From assembly GCA_934667845.1 (NCBI GenBank), contig CAKUMQ010000001.1, positions 1-64,000 on the forward strand: DNA of 64,000 nucleotides. The letters are read 5' to 3'. Under the pieces are notes generated by a model. That model did not search any database, had not been told where the DNA came from, and saw only the letters and a list, made by a program, of their open reading frames with translations. Shown in pieces: positions 52,259 to 61,581 of the stretch (its first letter is position 1; each line of letters starts with the position of its first letter). A program made the position numbers and the translations under genes. The DNA comes from an uncultured Eubacteriales bacterium. GTDB taxonomy: Bacteria > Bacillota > Clostridia > Oscillospirales > Acutalibacteraceae.

Positions 52259-52792
52259 ATGACATATATTCAGCACTATGCTTCCCCGCTGGGCGGTATT
52301 TTGCTTGCGGCGGATGAGATCGGGCTGACCGGTCTGTGGTTCGACGGGGAAAAGTATTTTGCCGATAACCTGCCTGCGGAGCACATAGAGCGGGAAACGC
52401 CCATCCTTGCCGGGACCCGGCGCTGGCTGGATATATACTTTTCCGGTGACGAACCGGATCTTCTGCCGCCGCTGCACCCTACCGGCTCGGCGTTCCGACA
52501 GGCTGTGTGGGAGATCCTGCTGCAGATCCCCTACGGGCAGACCGTGACCTACGGTGAGATCGCGCGGCAGCTGGCACAAAAGCGGGGACTTGCCCGCATG
52601 TCCGCCCAGGCGGTCGGCGGTGCGGTCGGACATAACGAGATCTCCGTTATCATTCCCTGTCACCGCGTCATCGGCACAAACGGCAGCCTGACCGGGTATG
52701 CCGGGGGAATCGATAAAAAGGTGAAGCTGCTGGAGCTGGAGCGCGCCGACATGCACGGCTTTTTTGTGCCGAAGACCGGCATTGCGCTGTAA
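52259..52792 (+). CDS. ogt: Methylated-DNA-[protein]-cysteine S-methyltransferase
   Basis: 177 residues. The suicide Cys is in the invariant PCHRVIG motif near residue 138, preceded by the helix-turn-helix segment IPYGQTVTYGEIA. The enzyme transfers methyl groups from O6-methylguanine to itself. Together with the UvrA-like and AlkA-like genes it forms an alkylation-repair set. No Ada-type regulatory domain is present. Confidence 0.93.
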   Translation: MTYIQHYASPLGGILLAADEIGLTGLWFDGEKYFADNLPAEHIERETPILAGTRRWLDIYFSGDEPDLLPPLHPTGSAFRQAVWEILLQIPYGQTVTYGEIARQLAQKRGLARMSAQAVGGAVGHNEISVIIPCHRVIGTNGSLTGYAGGIDKKVKLLELERADMHGFFVPKTGIAL

Positions 52793-52835
52793 AAGGACGA
52801 GGCGGCTTTATCGGACGAAAAGCCTTCATTGATTA

Positions 52836-52863
52836 TTGACATTTTCAGGGCCGTGAGTATAAT
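52836..52863 (+). promoter_or_regulatory. Promoter of SDR gene
   Basis: Consensus TTGACA (52836-52841) and TATAAT (52858-52863), 16-bp spacer. Confidence 0.85.
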
Positions 52864-52909
52864 CAATGGTAAAAATATAGTAACTATTTAAAACAGGAGA
52901 TGCTTGATC

Positions 52910-53743
52910 ATGAGCAAGGTTTGTGTCATTACCGGCGGCGGTTCCGGCATGGGTCTGGCGGCAGCCAAATTTATGACCAAAGATCATGTGATCGTGGTCT
53001 CCGGCCGCACGGAGAGCAAGCTGACCAAGGCTGTGGAGGAGCTGAAAGAGGCGGGCTATGAAGCCTATGCCAAGAGCTGCGATACCTCTGATCGTGACAG
53101 CGTAAAGGCCTTGGCAGAGTATGCCGCCGGGCTGGGTGAGATCACTAATGTGATCCACGCGGCAGGCGTGTCTCCGGCTATGAACGTAACACCGGAGGAT
53201 CTTTTGCGCATCAATGCGATGGGTACGGTGTATGTCAACCAGGAGTTTTCCCAACTGATGCATAAGGGCAGTGTCATTGTGGATATTGCCTCCATGTCCG
53301 CCTACAGTATGCCCGCATTTCTGCTTCCCAAGAAAGCGTATCCTCTGGCCGAAACAAATGAAGCGCTGTTTTTCAAAAAAGCGCTGAAAATGGCCGGCAT
53401 GATCAAGGATGCTTATCAGAAAAACGGTTTGGCCTATGCCATTTCCAAGAATTTTGTCACCTGGTATGCGGCCAAATGTGCCTTTGACTACGGCCCCAAG
53501 GGGATCCGTGTGGCGTCGCTCTCTCCCGGCCTGATCGCTACCGATATGGGCAATCTGGAATCCCCTCATGGCGGATATATGCTGGCGACCTCCTGCGAAG
53601 GCCGCATGGGCACGCCGGAGGAGCTGGGCTTTGCCATTGCCACGCTGGCGGATGAGCGGAACGGCTATCTGGCAGGCGTGGATATCCTGTGCGACGGCGG
53701 TACCATTCGCGGTCAGAAGGAATTCAAAAAAGGGCGCAAGTAA
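52910..53743 (+). CDS. SDR family oxidoreductase
   Basis: 277 residues. A short-chain dehydrogenase: the cofactor loop is TGGGSGMGLAAA, HAAGVSP replaces the usual NNAG, and the catalytic Tyr-Lys pair is in LAYAISK. The substrate is not predictable. AGGAG lies 10 bp before the ATG. The gene has its own consensus promoter and terminator. Its codon choice is less G/C-ending than neighbours, so it may have come in by transfer. It is followed by a damaged radical-SAM activase gene. Confidence 0.88.
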   Translation: MSKVCVITGGGSGMGLAAAKFMTKDHVIVVSGRTESKLTKAVEELKEAGYEAYAKSCDTSDRDSVKALAEYAAGLGEITNVIHAAGVSPAMNVTPEDLLRINAMGTVYVNQEFSQLMHKGSVIVDIASMSAYSMPAFLLPKKAYPLAETNEALFFKKALKMAGMIKDAYQKNGLAYAISKNFVTWYAAKCAFDYGPKGIRVASLSPGLIATDMGNLESPHGGYMLATSCEGRMGTPEELGFAIATLADERNGYLAGVDILCDGGTIRGQKEFKKGRK

Positions 53744-53784
53744 TATAGCCGCTTTGCCCCCGGGGTCGTACATCAACAGAAAAG

Positions 53785-53830
53785 AGCCGTATGCTTTGCC
53801 GCATAGCATCGCAAAGCATACGGCTTTTTT
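53785..53830 (+). terminator. Intrinsic terminator after SDR gene
   Basis: A perfect 15-bp stem (53785-53799 with 53811-53825) with an 11-nt loop, then a run of T. Confidence 0.93.
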
Positions 53831-53999
53831 GCGCCTTTTTCAAAAGGAGGAGCGCCGGGGGGCGACGAAAGACCGCAGGAGAAACGACCTGAGACCGGTG
53901 CGCGTTTCGGACTGAGCAAAGCACGGATCGGGAAGCCCGGCTTTTGCCTAAACAGCAGGCGGCGATCGACCGTAAGCGGCTGACCGCCGTGACCGAAAG

Positions 54000-54919
54000 G
54001 GTGATCTGTCCTTTTACGCTTTCCGGATCGAGACTATGTTTTTCCTTTGGGCGTCCGTGCAGTTTTACACAAAATGCCTTATATATCCTGATGAACCGAG
54101 AAAGGATGATCCTCCGGCGAGAGGGATGCAGCAGGAGGAACCAGTCCGAGCGGAATATCCAGACGGCCGCCGGACAGGATGTCCTTTTGACGGAGATACG
54201 TCTGTCCGCATGGGGCCAACCGCCTTGAGGCGGGCAAGGCGGTTGTGGACTGGAGCCGATGCACCGGTTGTTTTGCCTGCGTCGCCCATTGCCCGACAGA
54301 AGCACGCAAATATGAAGGCCGTGAAATGACGATCGCGGAGATCACGGAAGTGGTTCTGCGGGATAAGGATTATTACGATCGCTCGGGTGGCGGGGTTACC
54401 CTTTCGGGCGGAGAGCCGCTTCTGGATCGGGAGATCGCTTGCGCCCTGTTGTCCCGGATCCGTGAAAACGGTGTGCATACGGCGGTGGAGACGGCTCTGC
54501 ACATTCCGCGCAGTACGCTGGATGCGGTAATTCCGCTGGCAGACTATTTTATGTGTGATCTCAAGGCGGCGGACGGCGTACTGCACAAGCGTTTGACCGG
54601 AGCAGACAATACGCGTATCCTGCAAAATATTCGCTATCTGGTCGAACGGGACGTTTCCATGAAACTGCGGATGCCGATGGTTCCCACCATGAATGACGGG
54701 GAGGACAATATTCGGCAAACGGCAGAGTTTCTGAAAACGTTACCGCGGATGCCGGAACTGGAATTGCTTAAATTTCACAATTTGGCTACGGCGAAATATG
54801 ATTTGCTGGGACGCCCGTATCCTGCCGGGGAGATCCAGCCGCCGGATAACATGCAGATGGATCGGTATGTCGAATCGTTTCGCCGCTATGGAGTGACCGC
54901 GTTTTATCAAAAATCATAG
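54000..54919 (+). pseudogene. Decayed glycyl-radical-enzyme activating protein (radical SAM)
   Basis: From 54191 the frame is intact for about 240 residues and reads as a PflA-type activase: VCPHGANRLEAG, the ferredoxin-like RCTGCFACVAHCPTEA cluster and GGVTLSGGEPLL. A possible start is the GTG at 54245, but the essential N-terminal radical-SAM CxxxCxxC is then missing. Upstream, in shifted frames, are recognisable remnants: PFTLSG (near 54013), an ETMFFL segment (near 54032) and TKCLIYPDEP (near 54075), which align by eye with the GPGIRT, FFLKGCPL and CHNPE parts of activases. Several indels are implied. No glycyl-radical enzyme lies nearby. It could also reflect assembly errors. Confidence 0.6.
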
Positions 54920-55110
54920 TCGGCAGCCGGATCGTCTCCAAAAGCTATCGGATAAATATTTTCCGAACAAATTTCTCGGGCGGCTGAAAGGGTCTGTTGG
55001 CTGTTGCCAAGCGGGTACACAGTATTTTGCCCACAGCGGCCGGGCGTCGGATGTGAACGGCCACCCCCCGAAAGCTTTTTTGCGCTGCTTGCCGGTCGAT
55101 GGCGGACACA
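54920..55110. other. Intergenic region, no gene recognised
   Basis: This AT/GC-mixed stretch lies between the activase remnant and the patB terminator. Minus-strand frames are open through most of it but show no start with a ribosome binding site or any family I recognise. I cannot assign it a function. Confidence 0.5.
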
Positions 55111-55142
55111 GTAAAAGACAAGGCGGCAAAAGCCGCCTTGTC
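55111..55142 (-). terminator. Intrinsic terminator after patB-like gene
   Basis: A perfect 11-bp stem (55117-55127 with 55132-55142), AAAA loop on the plus strand. On the minus strand it is followed by TTTTAC. It closes the four-gene minus-strand operon. Confidence 0.88.
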
Positions 55143-55165
55143 AGCCTGTTTACAGTTATACCCCA

Positions 55166-56350
55166 TCATGTGCGGGGAGAAGCGGCAAAGTGCGCCGTGC
55201 AGGCAGCCATGCCCGCTTTCAGGCGGTTTAAGCCGTCCGTCATCACCTGTCTCGGGCAGGCGAGGTTCATGCGCAGGCAGCTGCCGCCGTTTCCGCCGTA
55301 GGCTGTACCGGCGGACAGCCACAGACCGGTGGTGCGGCGGATGAGCGCGGCGGCTTCGTCCACACGGCCGCAAAAGCTGTCGGCATACAGCCACAGCAGA
55401 TAGGTCGCCTCGCTCGGCACGGGACAGAGCGACGGGATCTGTGCGCGGATAAAATCGGCGGCTTCGCGCTTGTTCTGCGCGATATAGCCGCGCAGCTCGT
55501 CGAGCCACGGCGCGCCTTTTGTAAAGGCGGCGACGGCAGCATCAACGGCGAAGGCGTTCGGCTCCGCGACCTCGTCCGTGTTCAACCCGCGCCAGACCTT
55601 GTGCCGCAGCACGGGATCCGGCACGCAGACAGCGGCGGTCTGCAGCCCTGCGATATTGAACGTCTTGGTGGGCGCAAAGCAGGTGATGCTCTGAAGCCGG
55701 CATTCCTCCGACACCGCGGCAAACGGCACATAGTCCCGCCCGGGCGCGGTCAGGTCGCAGTGGATCTCGTCCGAGACGACCAGCACATGGTGCTTGCGGC
55801 ACAGCGCGCCGATGCGGGCAAGCGTGTCGCGGTCCCAGATGCGCCCGATCGGGTTGTGCGGGTTACAGAGGATCATCATCGCTGTCTGCGGGTCGGCGAG
55901 CTTCTGCTCCAGATCCGCAAAGTCGATATGGTAGTCGCCGCCGTCAAAGCGCAGCGGGCTTTCGATAATGCGGCGGCCGTTGTTTTGGGCACAGTTGAAG
56001 AAAATGGGGTACACCGGCGTCATCAGCAGCACATTTTCCGCCGGTGTCGTCAGCTTGCGCACAAGGCTGGAGATGGCGGGCACCACGCCGGTGCAGAAGA
56101 TCAGCGAATCGGGGTCGATGGTCAGTCCGTGGCGGGTCTGCCACCAGGTGCAGTAGGCGTCGTTCCACGCCTGCGGGACGACGGAATAGCCGAAAACGCC
56201 GTGGGCGGCGCGGGCGGCAATCGCCTCCCGCACGGCGGGGGCGGTCGGGAAATCCATGTCGGCGACCCACATCGGCAGCTCGCCCTCCGCGCAGTCCCAT
56301 TTGAGCGAGCCGGTATTTTTGCGGTCGATCGGGGTGTCAAAATCCGTCAT
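55166..56350 (-). CDS. PatB/MalY-family PLP-dependent C-S lyase or aminotransferase
   Basis: 394 residues. A fold-type I PLP enzyme with the PatB/MalY pattern: WVADMDFPTAPAV near the N-terminus, CNPHNPIGR, SDEIHCDL and the PLP-binding Lys in APTKTFNIAGLQ. PatB enzymes are cystathionine beta-lyases (homocysteine formation) and some are general C-S lyases. In this operon with MalQ a MalY-like regulatory role is also thinkable, but sequence alone does not decide. It overlaps the DUF3737 stop by 4 bp and has GGGAGG upstream. Confidence 0.9.
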   Translation of the reverse strand: MTDFDTPIDRKNTGSLKWDCAEGELPMWVADMDFPTAPAVREAIAARAAHGVFGYSVVPQAWNDAYCTWWQTRHGLTIDPDSLIFCTGVVPAISSLVRKLTTPAENVLLMTPVYPIFFNCAQNNGRRIIESPLRFDGGDYHIDFADLEQKLADPQTAMMILCNPHNPIGRIWDRDTLARIGALCRKHHVLVVSDEIHCDLTAPGRDYVPFAAVSEECRLQSITCFAPTKTFNIAGLQTAAVCVPDPVLRHKVWRGLNTDEVAEPNAFAVDAAVAAFTKGAPWLDELRGYIAQNKREAADFIRAQIPSLCPVPSEATYLLWLYADSFCGRVDEAAALIRRTTGLWLSAGTAYGGNGGSCLRMNLACPRQVMTDGLNRLKAGMAACTAHFAASPRT

Positions 56351-57249
56351 GCCTGTTTCCCTCCCGTATAGAGATGGGCAAAGCCCTCCGCCGATGAGGC
56401 GGTTTTACGCCGGATCTGTCCCGAGACGGCGATCCCTTCAGGATCGGTCTGCGCGGGATCCAATATCAGCTCACCGATCTCGTCGGCGCGGATGCTGCCG
56501 CTTTTCGGGTTGAGCACACTGTCCACCCGCCCGCTGACCGCGGCATCCACGGTCGAGCGTTCAAATGCCAGCGTGGTGTTCAGAAGGCGGCAGTCCTTCA
56601 CCGTGAGCCGGTCGACATAACAAAGCCCCTGCAGGCTCTCGACCGTGCAGCGGACCAGCGTGAGGTTTTCGGCGTTCCAGCCTAAGTATTCCCCCGAGAT
56701 GAGGGAATCGGTGACCGTGACGTTGCGGCTGTTCCAAAACGCGTCCTTTGACAGCAGGCGGGAGTGGCTGACCGTGACGTTTTCGACGCCGTCGAAGGAG
56801 TAGTTGCCGAACAGCGTCAGACCGGTGACGGTGAGGTTTTTGCTGTTCATCGCAAAATAATCCCCCGTCGCCGTCACCTGATCCAGCGTTACGCCGTCGC
56901 ACTGCCACAGCGTTTCCGCCGCGCGGGGCAGCGTGACGCGGCGCAGTGTTACGCCGTGACAGCGGCGGAAATTTTTCGGCGCGTCGATAGTGCAGTCCTC
57001 CGCCGTGATGCGGTCGGTGTACCACACGCCCGCCCGTGCCATCTCGAACCACACGGAATGCTTCACGGTGATGTCCTGCGCGTACCAGAGCGGGTATTTC
57101 CATTTGAACAGGCAGCCCTCAAGCGTGATGTTGCGGCTCTCCTTCAGCGGCGATTCGCCGTTTTCAAACGTGCAGTCGGTCAGCTGCATCCCCTGCGCGC
57201 CGAACAGGGCACGCTCGCCGGTCAGCACGGTCTGACAAAGCTCTTCCAT
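56347..57249 (-). CDS. DUF3737 family protein (right-handed beta-helix)
   Basis: 300 residues. Repeats of about 20 residues with alternating short strands (for example NITLEGCLFKWKYPLWY, NVTVSHSRLLSKDAFWN, NLTLVRCTVESLQG) build a right-handed parallel beta-helix, as in DUF3737 proteins. Function is unknown. No signal peptide. AAGGAG lies 9 bp before the start. It sits between malQ and patB genes on one transcript. Confidence 0.85.
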   Translation of the reverse strand: MEELCQTVLTGERALFGAQGMQLTDCTFENGESPLKESRNITLEGCLFKWKYPLWYAQDITVKHSVWFEMARAGVWYTDRITAEDCTIDAPKNFRRCHGVTLRRVTLPRAAETLWQCDGVTLDQVTATGDYFAMNSKNLTVTGLTLFGNYSFDGVENVTVSHSRLLSKDAFWNSRNVTVTDSLISGEYLGWNAENLTLVRCTVESLQGLCYVDRLTVKDCRLLNTTLAFERSTVDAAVSGRVDSVLNPKSGSIRADEIGELILDPAQTDPEGIAVSGQIRRKTASSAEGFAHLYTGGKQA

Positions 57250-57304
57250 TGCGGTCGTCTCCTTTATGTATCCTTTTTATGTATTCTCCCCGGCAGGGGA
57301 GCGG

Positions 57305-58804
57305 TTACGTCGTCTTGTCCTTTGTCGTTTTCGGCAGGCGGCAGTACAGCCGGGTGTTTTCCCGCAGGATCCCGGCAAGCCAGTCGTTTAAGCAGTCGCC
57401 GCCGAAGCGCCACTGCCAGTTGCCGCCGAGGGTGGCGGGCGTGTTGATGCGCCCCTCGCTCCCCAGCCCGAGCAGGTCGGGCATGGTCAGGATCGCGGTC
57501 TCACAGGGGCTGGCGAGCGCCGCCTTCATCATGCACCAGTTGAACGCTTCGCCGTCATGCGCCCGCAGATAGGCGCGGGCATAGGCGACGGTGTCGGGGT
57601 CGGCGCTCTTTTCCCAGCCGAGGATGGTGTCGTTGTCGTGCGTGCCGGTGTACATTACGCTGTGCGGCAGGCAGTTGTGGGGCAGATAGGCGCTCTCCTC
57701 GTCGGGATCGAAGGCGAATTGCAGCACCTTCATGCCGGGAAAGCCGGTCTGCCGCAGCAGCCGGTGTACGGCGGGGGTCAGAAAGCCGAGATCCTCGGCG
57801 ACGATGGGCAGCGCGCCGAGCGCCTCCCGCACGGCGCGGAACAGCCGCATCCCCGGTCCCTTGCGCCAGCGGCCGTTTTTGGCGGTCGTCTCTCCGGCGG
57901 GGATGGCGTAATACGCCTCAAAGCCGCGGAAGTGGTCGATGCGCACCGTGTCGAACAGCGTGCAGGCGGCACGGATGCGGCGCTGCCACCAGGCATAGCC
58001 GTCCTTTTCCATCGCCGCCCAGTTGTAGAGCGGGTTGCCCCAAAGCTGGCCGTCATCGGAAAAGGCGTCGGGCGGGCAGCCCGCAACCTCGGTCGGCCGC
58101 CCGTCCGCGTCCAAGCAGAACAGCGCGGGATCTGCCCACACGTCGGCACTGTCGGCGGAGACGTAGATCGGCATATCGCCGAGAATGCGCACGCCGCTTG
58201 CGGCGGCATAGCGCTTGACCTCGTCCCACTGGGAAAACGCCCAATATTGCAGCAGCGAATAAAACGCCGTGTCGGCGGCATAGGTCTCGGCAGCGTCCTT
58301 AAGCGCCTGTGGCTCGCGGCGGCGCAGAGACGACTCCCAATCGGTGAACGCCGCGCCGCCGTGGGCGTCTTTGAGCGCCATAAACAGCGCGTAATCCGCA
58401 AGCCAGTCCGCCTCCTTTGCGCAAAAAGCGGCAAACCCGCTGTCAGGCGAGGTGAAAAAGCGGGCGGCGGCGCGCCGCAGCAGCGGCAGGCGGTCGGCTG
58501 ACAGCGCGGCATAGTCGACGGGAGCGGGCGGCGCGTCGGATTCGGCGGGCAGCTCGTCCTGAGTGAGCCATCCCTGCGCGGCGAGACGGCGCGGGTCGAT
58601 GAAATAGGGGTTTAACGCATAGGCGGAAAAGGACTGATACGGCGAGTCGCCGTAGGAGGTCGGACCGATCGGCAGGATCTGCCAGACGCTCTGCCCCGCC
58701 TTGCGGAGGAAGTCGATGAAGTCAAGCGTTTCCTTGCCGAACGTGCCGATGCCGCCGGGGCTGGGAAGCGAGAATATCGGGAGAAGAATACCGCTTTGGC
58801 GCAT
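57305..58804 (-). CDS. malQ: 4-alpha-glucanotransferase (amylomaltase)
   Basis: 499 residues, typical for GH77. N-terminal SGILLPIFSLPSPGGIGTFG and SYGDSPYQSFSAYALNP segments are signatures. The nucleophile Asp is in RIDHFRGFE, the acid/base Glu in PIVAEDLG and the third acid in TGTHDNDT. It transfers glucan chains between malto-oligosaccharides. The ATG at 58804 has AAGGAG at 8 bp; an upstream GTG at 58813 does not. It follows the alpha/beta hydrolase gene by 5 bp. Confidence 0.95.
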   Translation of the reverse strand: MRQSGILLPIFSLPSPGGIGTFGKETLDFIDFLRKAGQSVWQILPIGPTSYGDSPYQSFSAYALNPYFIDPRRLAAQGWLTQDELPAESDAPPAPVDYAALSADRLPLLRRAAARFFTSPDSGFAAFCAKEADWLADYALFMALKDAHGGAAFTDWESSLRRREPQALKDAAETYAADTAFYSLLQYWAFSQWDEVKRYAAASGVRILGDMPIYVSADSADVWADPALFCLDADGRPTEVAGCPPDAFSDDGQLWGNPLYNWAAMEKDGYAWWQRRIRAACTLFDTVRIDHFRGFEAYYAIPAGETTAKNGRWRKGPGMRLFRAVREALGALPIVAEDLGFLTPAVHRLLRQTGFPGMKVLQFAFDPDEESAYLPHNCLPHSVMYTGTHDNDTILGWEKSADPDTVAYARAYLRAHDGEAFNWCMMKAALASPCETAILTMPDLLGLGSEGRINTPATLGGNWQWRFGGDCLNDWLAGILRENTRLYCRLPKTTKDKTT

Positions 58805-58809
58805 GGAGA

Positions 58810-59766
58810 TCACTCCTTGTCGGATATTGGCGCAAAATGACGGGCGATAAAGGCAGCAACCGCGGCCTTGTAGCCGTCGGGGTCGAACAGGCAGGCGAGC
58901 GCATGGGGCGCGCCCTCCACAAACAGCGTTTCGCAGTCCCGCTTCTCCGCCAGCCGCCGGGCGCAGTCGCAGGGGACAAAGCGATCGGCGGTGCCGTGGA
59001 TCAGCAGCACGGGCAGCGTGCTCTCTGCGAGCGCGGAGGCGGCGTCGGCATCATAAAACGAGAAACGCCCGAGCAGCCGCGCCCATATGTCCATAAACGG
59101 CAGCAGAAGCCGCGCGGGAAGATGGTTTCGCCGCCCGATGGACAAGACCTCGTTTTCGGCGCTGTCATAGCCGCAGTCGGCGACAGCGCCGGCGACCTGC
59201 CGCGGGAGCGGGCGGCGCAGCGCCAGCAGGACGGACGCTGCGCCCATGGAGATGCCGCAGAGCAGGATCTGCGCGGCGCCGCGGGCGGCGAGCCGCTCAC
59301 ACCACACGCGGATGTCGTCGCTTTCTAAGACGCCGAAGGTCATATACCGCCCGCCGCTGCCGTTTTGCGCCCGCTGCTCGATGGCGAGCACGTCAAAGCC
59401 GAGCGAATGATACATCGGCACCAGCGGCGCAAAATCATAGGCGGGGGAGGAGTTCCAGCCGTGACAAAGCAGGGCGACACGCCCGCCGCCGCGGCCGCAG
59501 GGGAGATACCGCCCGCGCAAAACGGCACCGTCGCTGCCGCTGACGGTCAGCGTCTCGCCCGGCAGCGCCGCCATGGCGCGGCAAGCCGACAGCATGAGCT
59601 GCGCCTTTTCTTCCCCCGCCTTTTTGGCGGTATGGCGGGCAAAAGCGTCGTCTCCCCGCCCGCGCTGCGGACGGCAGGCGCCGAGAAACAGGACAAGCGT
59701 GAGAATGAGTAAAAGCAGCAGCAGCGCCCCGCAGAGGATCAGCGCGGCAGTCAGCACAGGCGGCAT
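58810..59766 (-). CDS. Membrane-anchored alpha/beta hydrolase
   Basis: 318 residues. An N-terminal membrane helix (about 5-30) anchors an alpha/beta-hydrolase domain with LLCHGWNSSP (oxyanion region), the nucleophile Ser in CGISMGAAS, the acid in IHGTADRFVP and the His in EGAPHALA. Substrate unknown; family members are esterases and peptidases. GGGAG precedes the ATG. It begins the minus-strand operon from the promoter at 59832-59804. Confidence 0.85.
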   Translation of the reverse strand: MPPVLTAALILCGALLLLLLILTLVLFLGACRPQRGRGDDAFARHTAKKAGEEKAQLMLSACRAMAALPGETLTVSGSDGAVLRGRYLPCGRGGGRVALLCHGWNSSPAYDFAPLVPMYHSLGFDVLAIEQRAQNGSGGRYMTFGVLESDDIRVWCERLAARGAAQILLCGISMGAASVLLALRRPLPRQVAGAVADCGYDSAENEVLSIGRRNHLPARLLLPFMDIWARLLGRFSFYDADAASALAESTLPVLLIHGTADRFVPCDCARRLAEKRDCETLFVEGAPHALACLFDPDGYKAAVAAFIARHFAPISDKE

Positions 59767-59803
59767 GGTCGACGGCTCCCTTCGGCAAAAATATGTGCAG
59801 GAC

Positions 59804-59832
59804 TATTGTAGCACATTCCGCCGGTTTGGGCA
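59804..59832 (-). promoter_or_regulatory. Promoter of hydrolase-malQ-DUF3737-patB operon
   Basis: On the minus strand TTGCCC (59832-59827) and TACAAT (59809-59804), 17-bp spacer. Confidence 0.7.
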
Positions 59833-59901
59833 ATGCCGCTTTCCGCTATTTTGCGCGCCGCGCGGCAAAAATATGCGGCAAAAGCGGCGGAAAGCGGCGC
59901 A

Positions 59902-59942
59902 TAAAAAAGAAAACGGCTTCGGATGCGGTCCGAAGCCGTTTT
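59902..59942 (-). terminator. Intrinsic terminator after glycyl-tRNA synthetase
   Basis: A 14-bp stem (59910-59923 with 59929-59942) with a short loop; the minus-strand transcript ends in a T-rich run from the A run at 59903-59908. Confidence 0.88.
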
Positions 59943-60001
59943 TGCCGTAAAGATCCCGCCGTCCGGAACAGGGCGGCGGGATCTCGCTGACGGGGTGAGG
60001 A

Positions 60002-61405
60002 TCAGAAGCGGAGCTTCTCCGCCAGATAGGCGGGCAGTGCGTCGATCGCCACGCGCTCCTGCTGCATCGTGTCGCGGTCGCGCACGGTGACGCAGCCATC
60101 GGTCTCGGAATCGAAGTCGTAGGTCAGGCAGAACGGCGTGCCGATCTCGTCCTCGCGGCGGTACCGCTTGCCGATGGAACCGGCATCGTCAAAGTCCACC
60201 ATAAAGTCCTTGGCGAGCATGTCGTGGACGGCAAGCGCCTTGTCGGACAGCTTTTTCGAGAGCGGCAGCACGGCGGCTTTAAACGGCGCGAGCGCGGGAT
60301 GCAGACGCAGCACCACGCGGGTGTCGTTTTTCTCGGCATCCACCACTTCTTCGTCGTAGGCGTCGCACAAAAACGCGAGGAATGACCGCTCCACGCCGAG
60401 CGACGGCTCGATGACATAGGGGATGTAGTGCGCGTTCTGCTCCTGATCGAAATAGGTCAGATCGCGGCCGGAGGTGTTCTGGTGCTGGGTCAGGTCATAG
60501 TCTGTGCGGTCGGCGACGCCCCACAGCTCGCCCCAGCCGAACGGGAACAAAAACTCAAAGTCGGTCGTCGCTTTGGAATAGAAGCACAGCTCCTCGGGAT
60601 CGTGGTCGCGCAGGCGGAGGTTCTCCTCTTTAAGACCGAGAGAGAGCAGCCAGTCGCGGCAGAAGCTGCGCCAATAGGTGAACCACTCGAGGTCGGTGCC
60701 GGGCTTGCAGAAAAATTCCAGCTCCATCTGCTCAAATTCGCGCACACGGAAGATGAAGTTGCCCGGCGTGATCTCGTTGCGGAACGATTTGCCGATCTGA
60801 CCGATGCCAAACGGCAGCTTTTTGCGGGTCGTGCGCTGCACGTTGGCAAAGTTGACGAAAATGCCCTGCGCCGTTTCGGGGCGGAGGTACACGGTGTTTT
60901 TCGCGTCCTCGGTCACGCCCTGGAACGTCTTGAACATGAGGTTGAACTGGCGGATGTCGGTGAAATCGTGCTTGCCGCAGGAGGGGCAGGGGATGTTGTG
61001 CTCCTCCACAAACGCCTTCATCTCCTCCTGGGAAAACGCGTCGATCGGTTTTGGCAAGGTGACGCCGTTCGCCGCCGTCCAGTCCTCGATCAGCTTATCC
61101 GCGCGAAACCGCTCTTTGCAGGCGCGGCAGTCCATCAGCGGATCGGAAAAGCCGCCCAAGTGTCCCGAAGCGACCCACGTCTGCGGATTCATCAGAATGG
61201 CGGCGTCCAACCCGACGTTGTAGGGGTTTTCCTGGACGAATTTCTTCCACCACGCGCGCTTGATATTGTTTTTCAGCTCCGCACCCAGAGGACCGTAGTC
61301 CCAGGTGTTGGCAAGGCCGCCGTAGATCTCGGAGCCTGCATAGACAAAGCCGCGGCCTTTGCACAGGGCAACGAGCTTATCCATGGTTTTCTCGGTGTTT
61401 TTCAT
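60002..61405 (-). CDS. glyS: Glycine-tRNA ligase (dimeric alpha2 type)
   Basis: 467 residues. Class II synthetase: NTWDYGPLGAELKNN near the N-terminus, RPETAQGIFVNF, motif 2 GKSFRNEITPGNF and the C-terminal GSIGKRYRREDEIGTPFC. Two CxxC pairs (CRACKERF, CPSCGKHD) add a zinc-binding insertion. It charges tRNA-Gly with glycine. The length fits the homodimeric glyQS-type enzyme rather than the alpha2-beta2 form. GGGAGG lies 8-9 bp upstream. The leader is short, about 40 nt, and holds no T-box. Confidence 0.96.
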   Translation of the reverse strand: MKNTEKTMDKLVALCKGRGFVYAGSEIYGGLANTWDYGPLGAELKNNIKRAWWKKFVQENPYNVGLDAAILMNPQTWVASGHLGGFSDPLMDCRACKERFRADKLIEDWTAANGVTLPKPIDAFSQEEMKAFVEEHNIPCPSCGKHDFTDIRQFNLMFKTFQGVTEDAKNTVYLRPETAQGIFVNFANVQRTTRKKLPFGIGQIGKSFRNEITPGNFIFRVREFEQMELEFFCKPGTDLEWFTYWRSFCRDWLLSLGLKEENLRLRDHDPEELCFYSKATTDFEFLFPFGWGELWGVADRTDYDLTQHQNTSGRDLTYFDQEQNAHYIPYVIEPSLGVERSFLAFLCDAYDEEVVDAEKNDTRVVLRLHPALAPFKAAVLPLSKKLSDKALAVHDMLAKDFMVDFDDAGSIGKRYRREDEIGTPFCLTYDFDSETDGCVTVRDRDTMQQERVAIDALPAYLAEKLRF

Positions 61406-61448
61406 ATTTCATTCCTCCCGCCGGCCAAAGCCGTCCTGATAACAAATT

Positions 61449-61477
61449 ATTTTACCTTGTTTTATGGGGTTTGTCAA
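61449..61477 (-). promoter_or_regulatory. glyS promoter
   Basis: On the minus strand TTGACA (61477-61472), a 17-bp spacer and TAAAAT (61454-61449). Confidence 0.85.
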
Positions 61478-61552
61478 CCCCCGCGGCGGTCAGCGGGCGA
61501 TCCGGACGGAAAAATGCGGGCGGAGAGGGGGCTTCGGACGGCGGATTCCGGA

Positions 61553-61581
61553 TTGACATTGCCTGTTTGGTCTGTTATACT
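61553..61581 (+). promoter_or_regulatory. Promoter of GH92 gene
   Basis: TTGACA (61553-61558), a 17-bp spacer and TATACT (61576-61581), divergent from glyS. Confidence 0.87.

Noticed and set aside
53744..55110. Mobile element around the SDR and decayed activase
   Set aside because: No transposase, integrase, terminal repeat or target duplication could be recognised.
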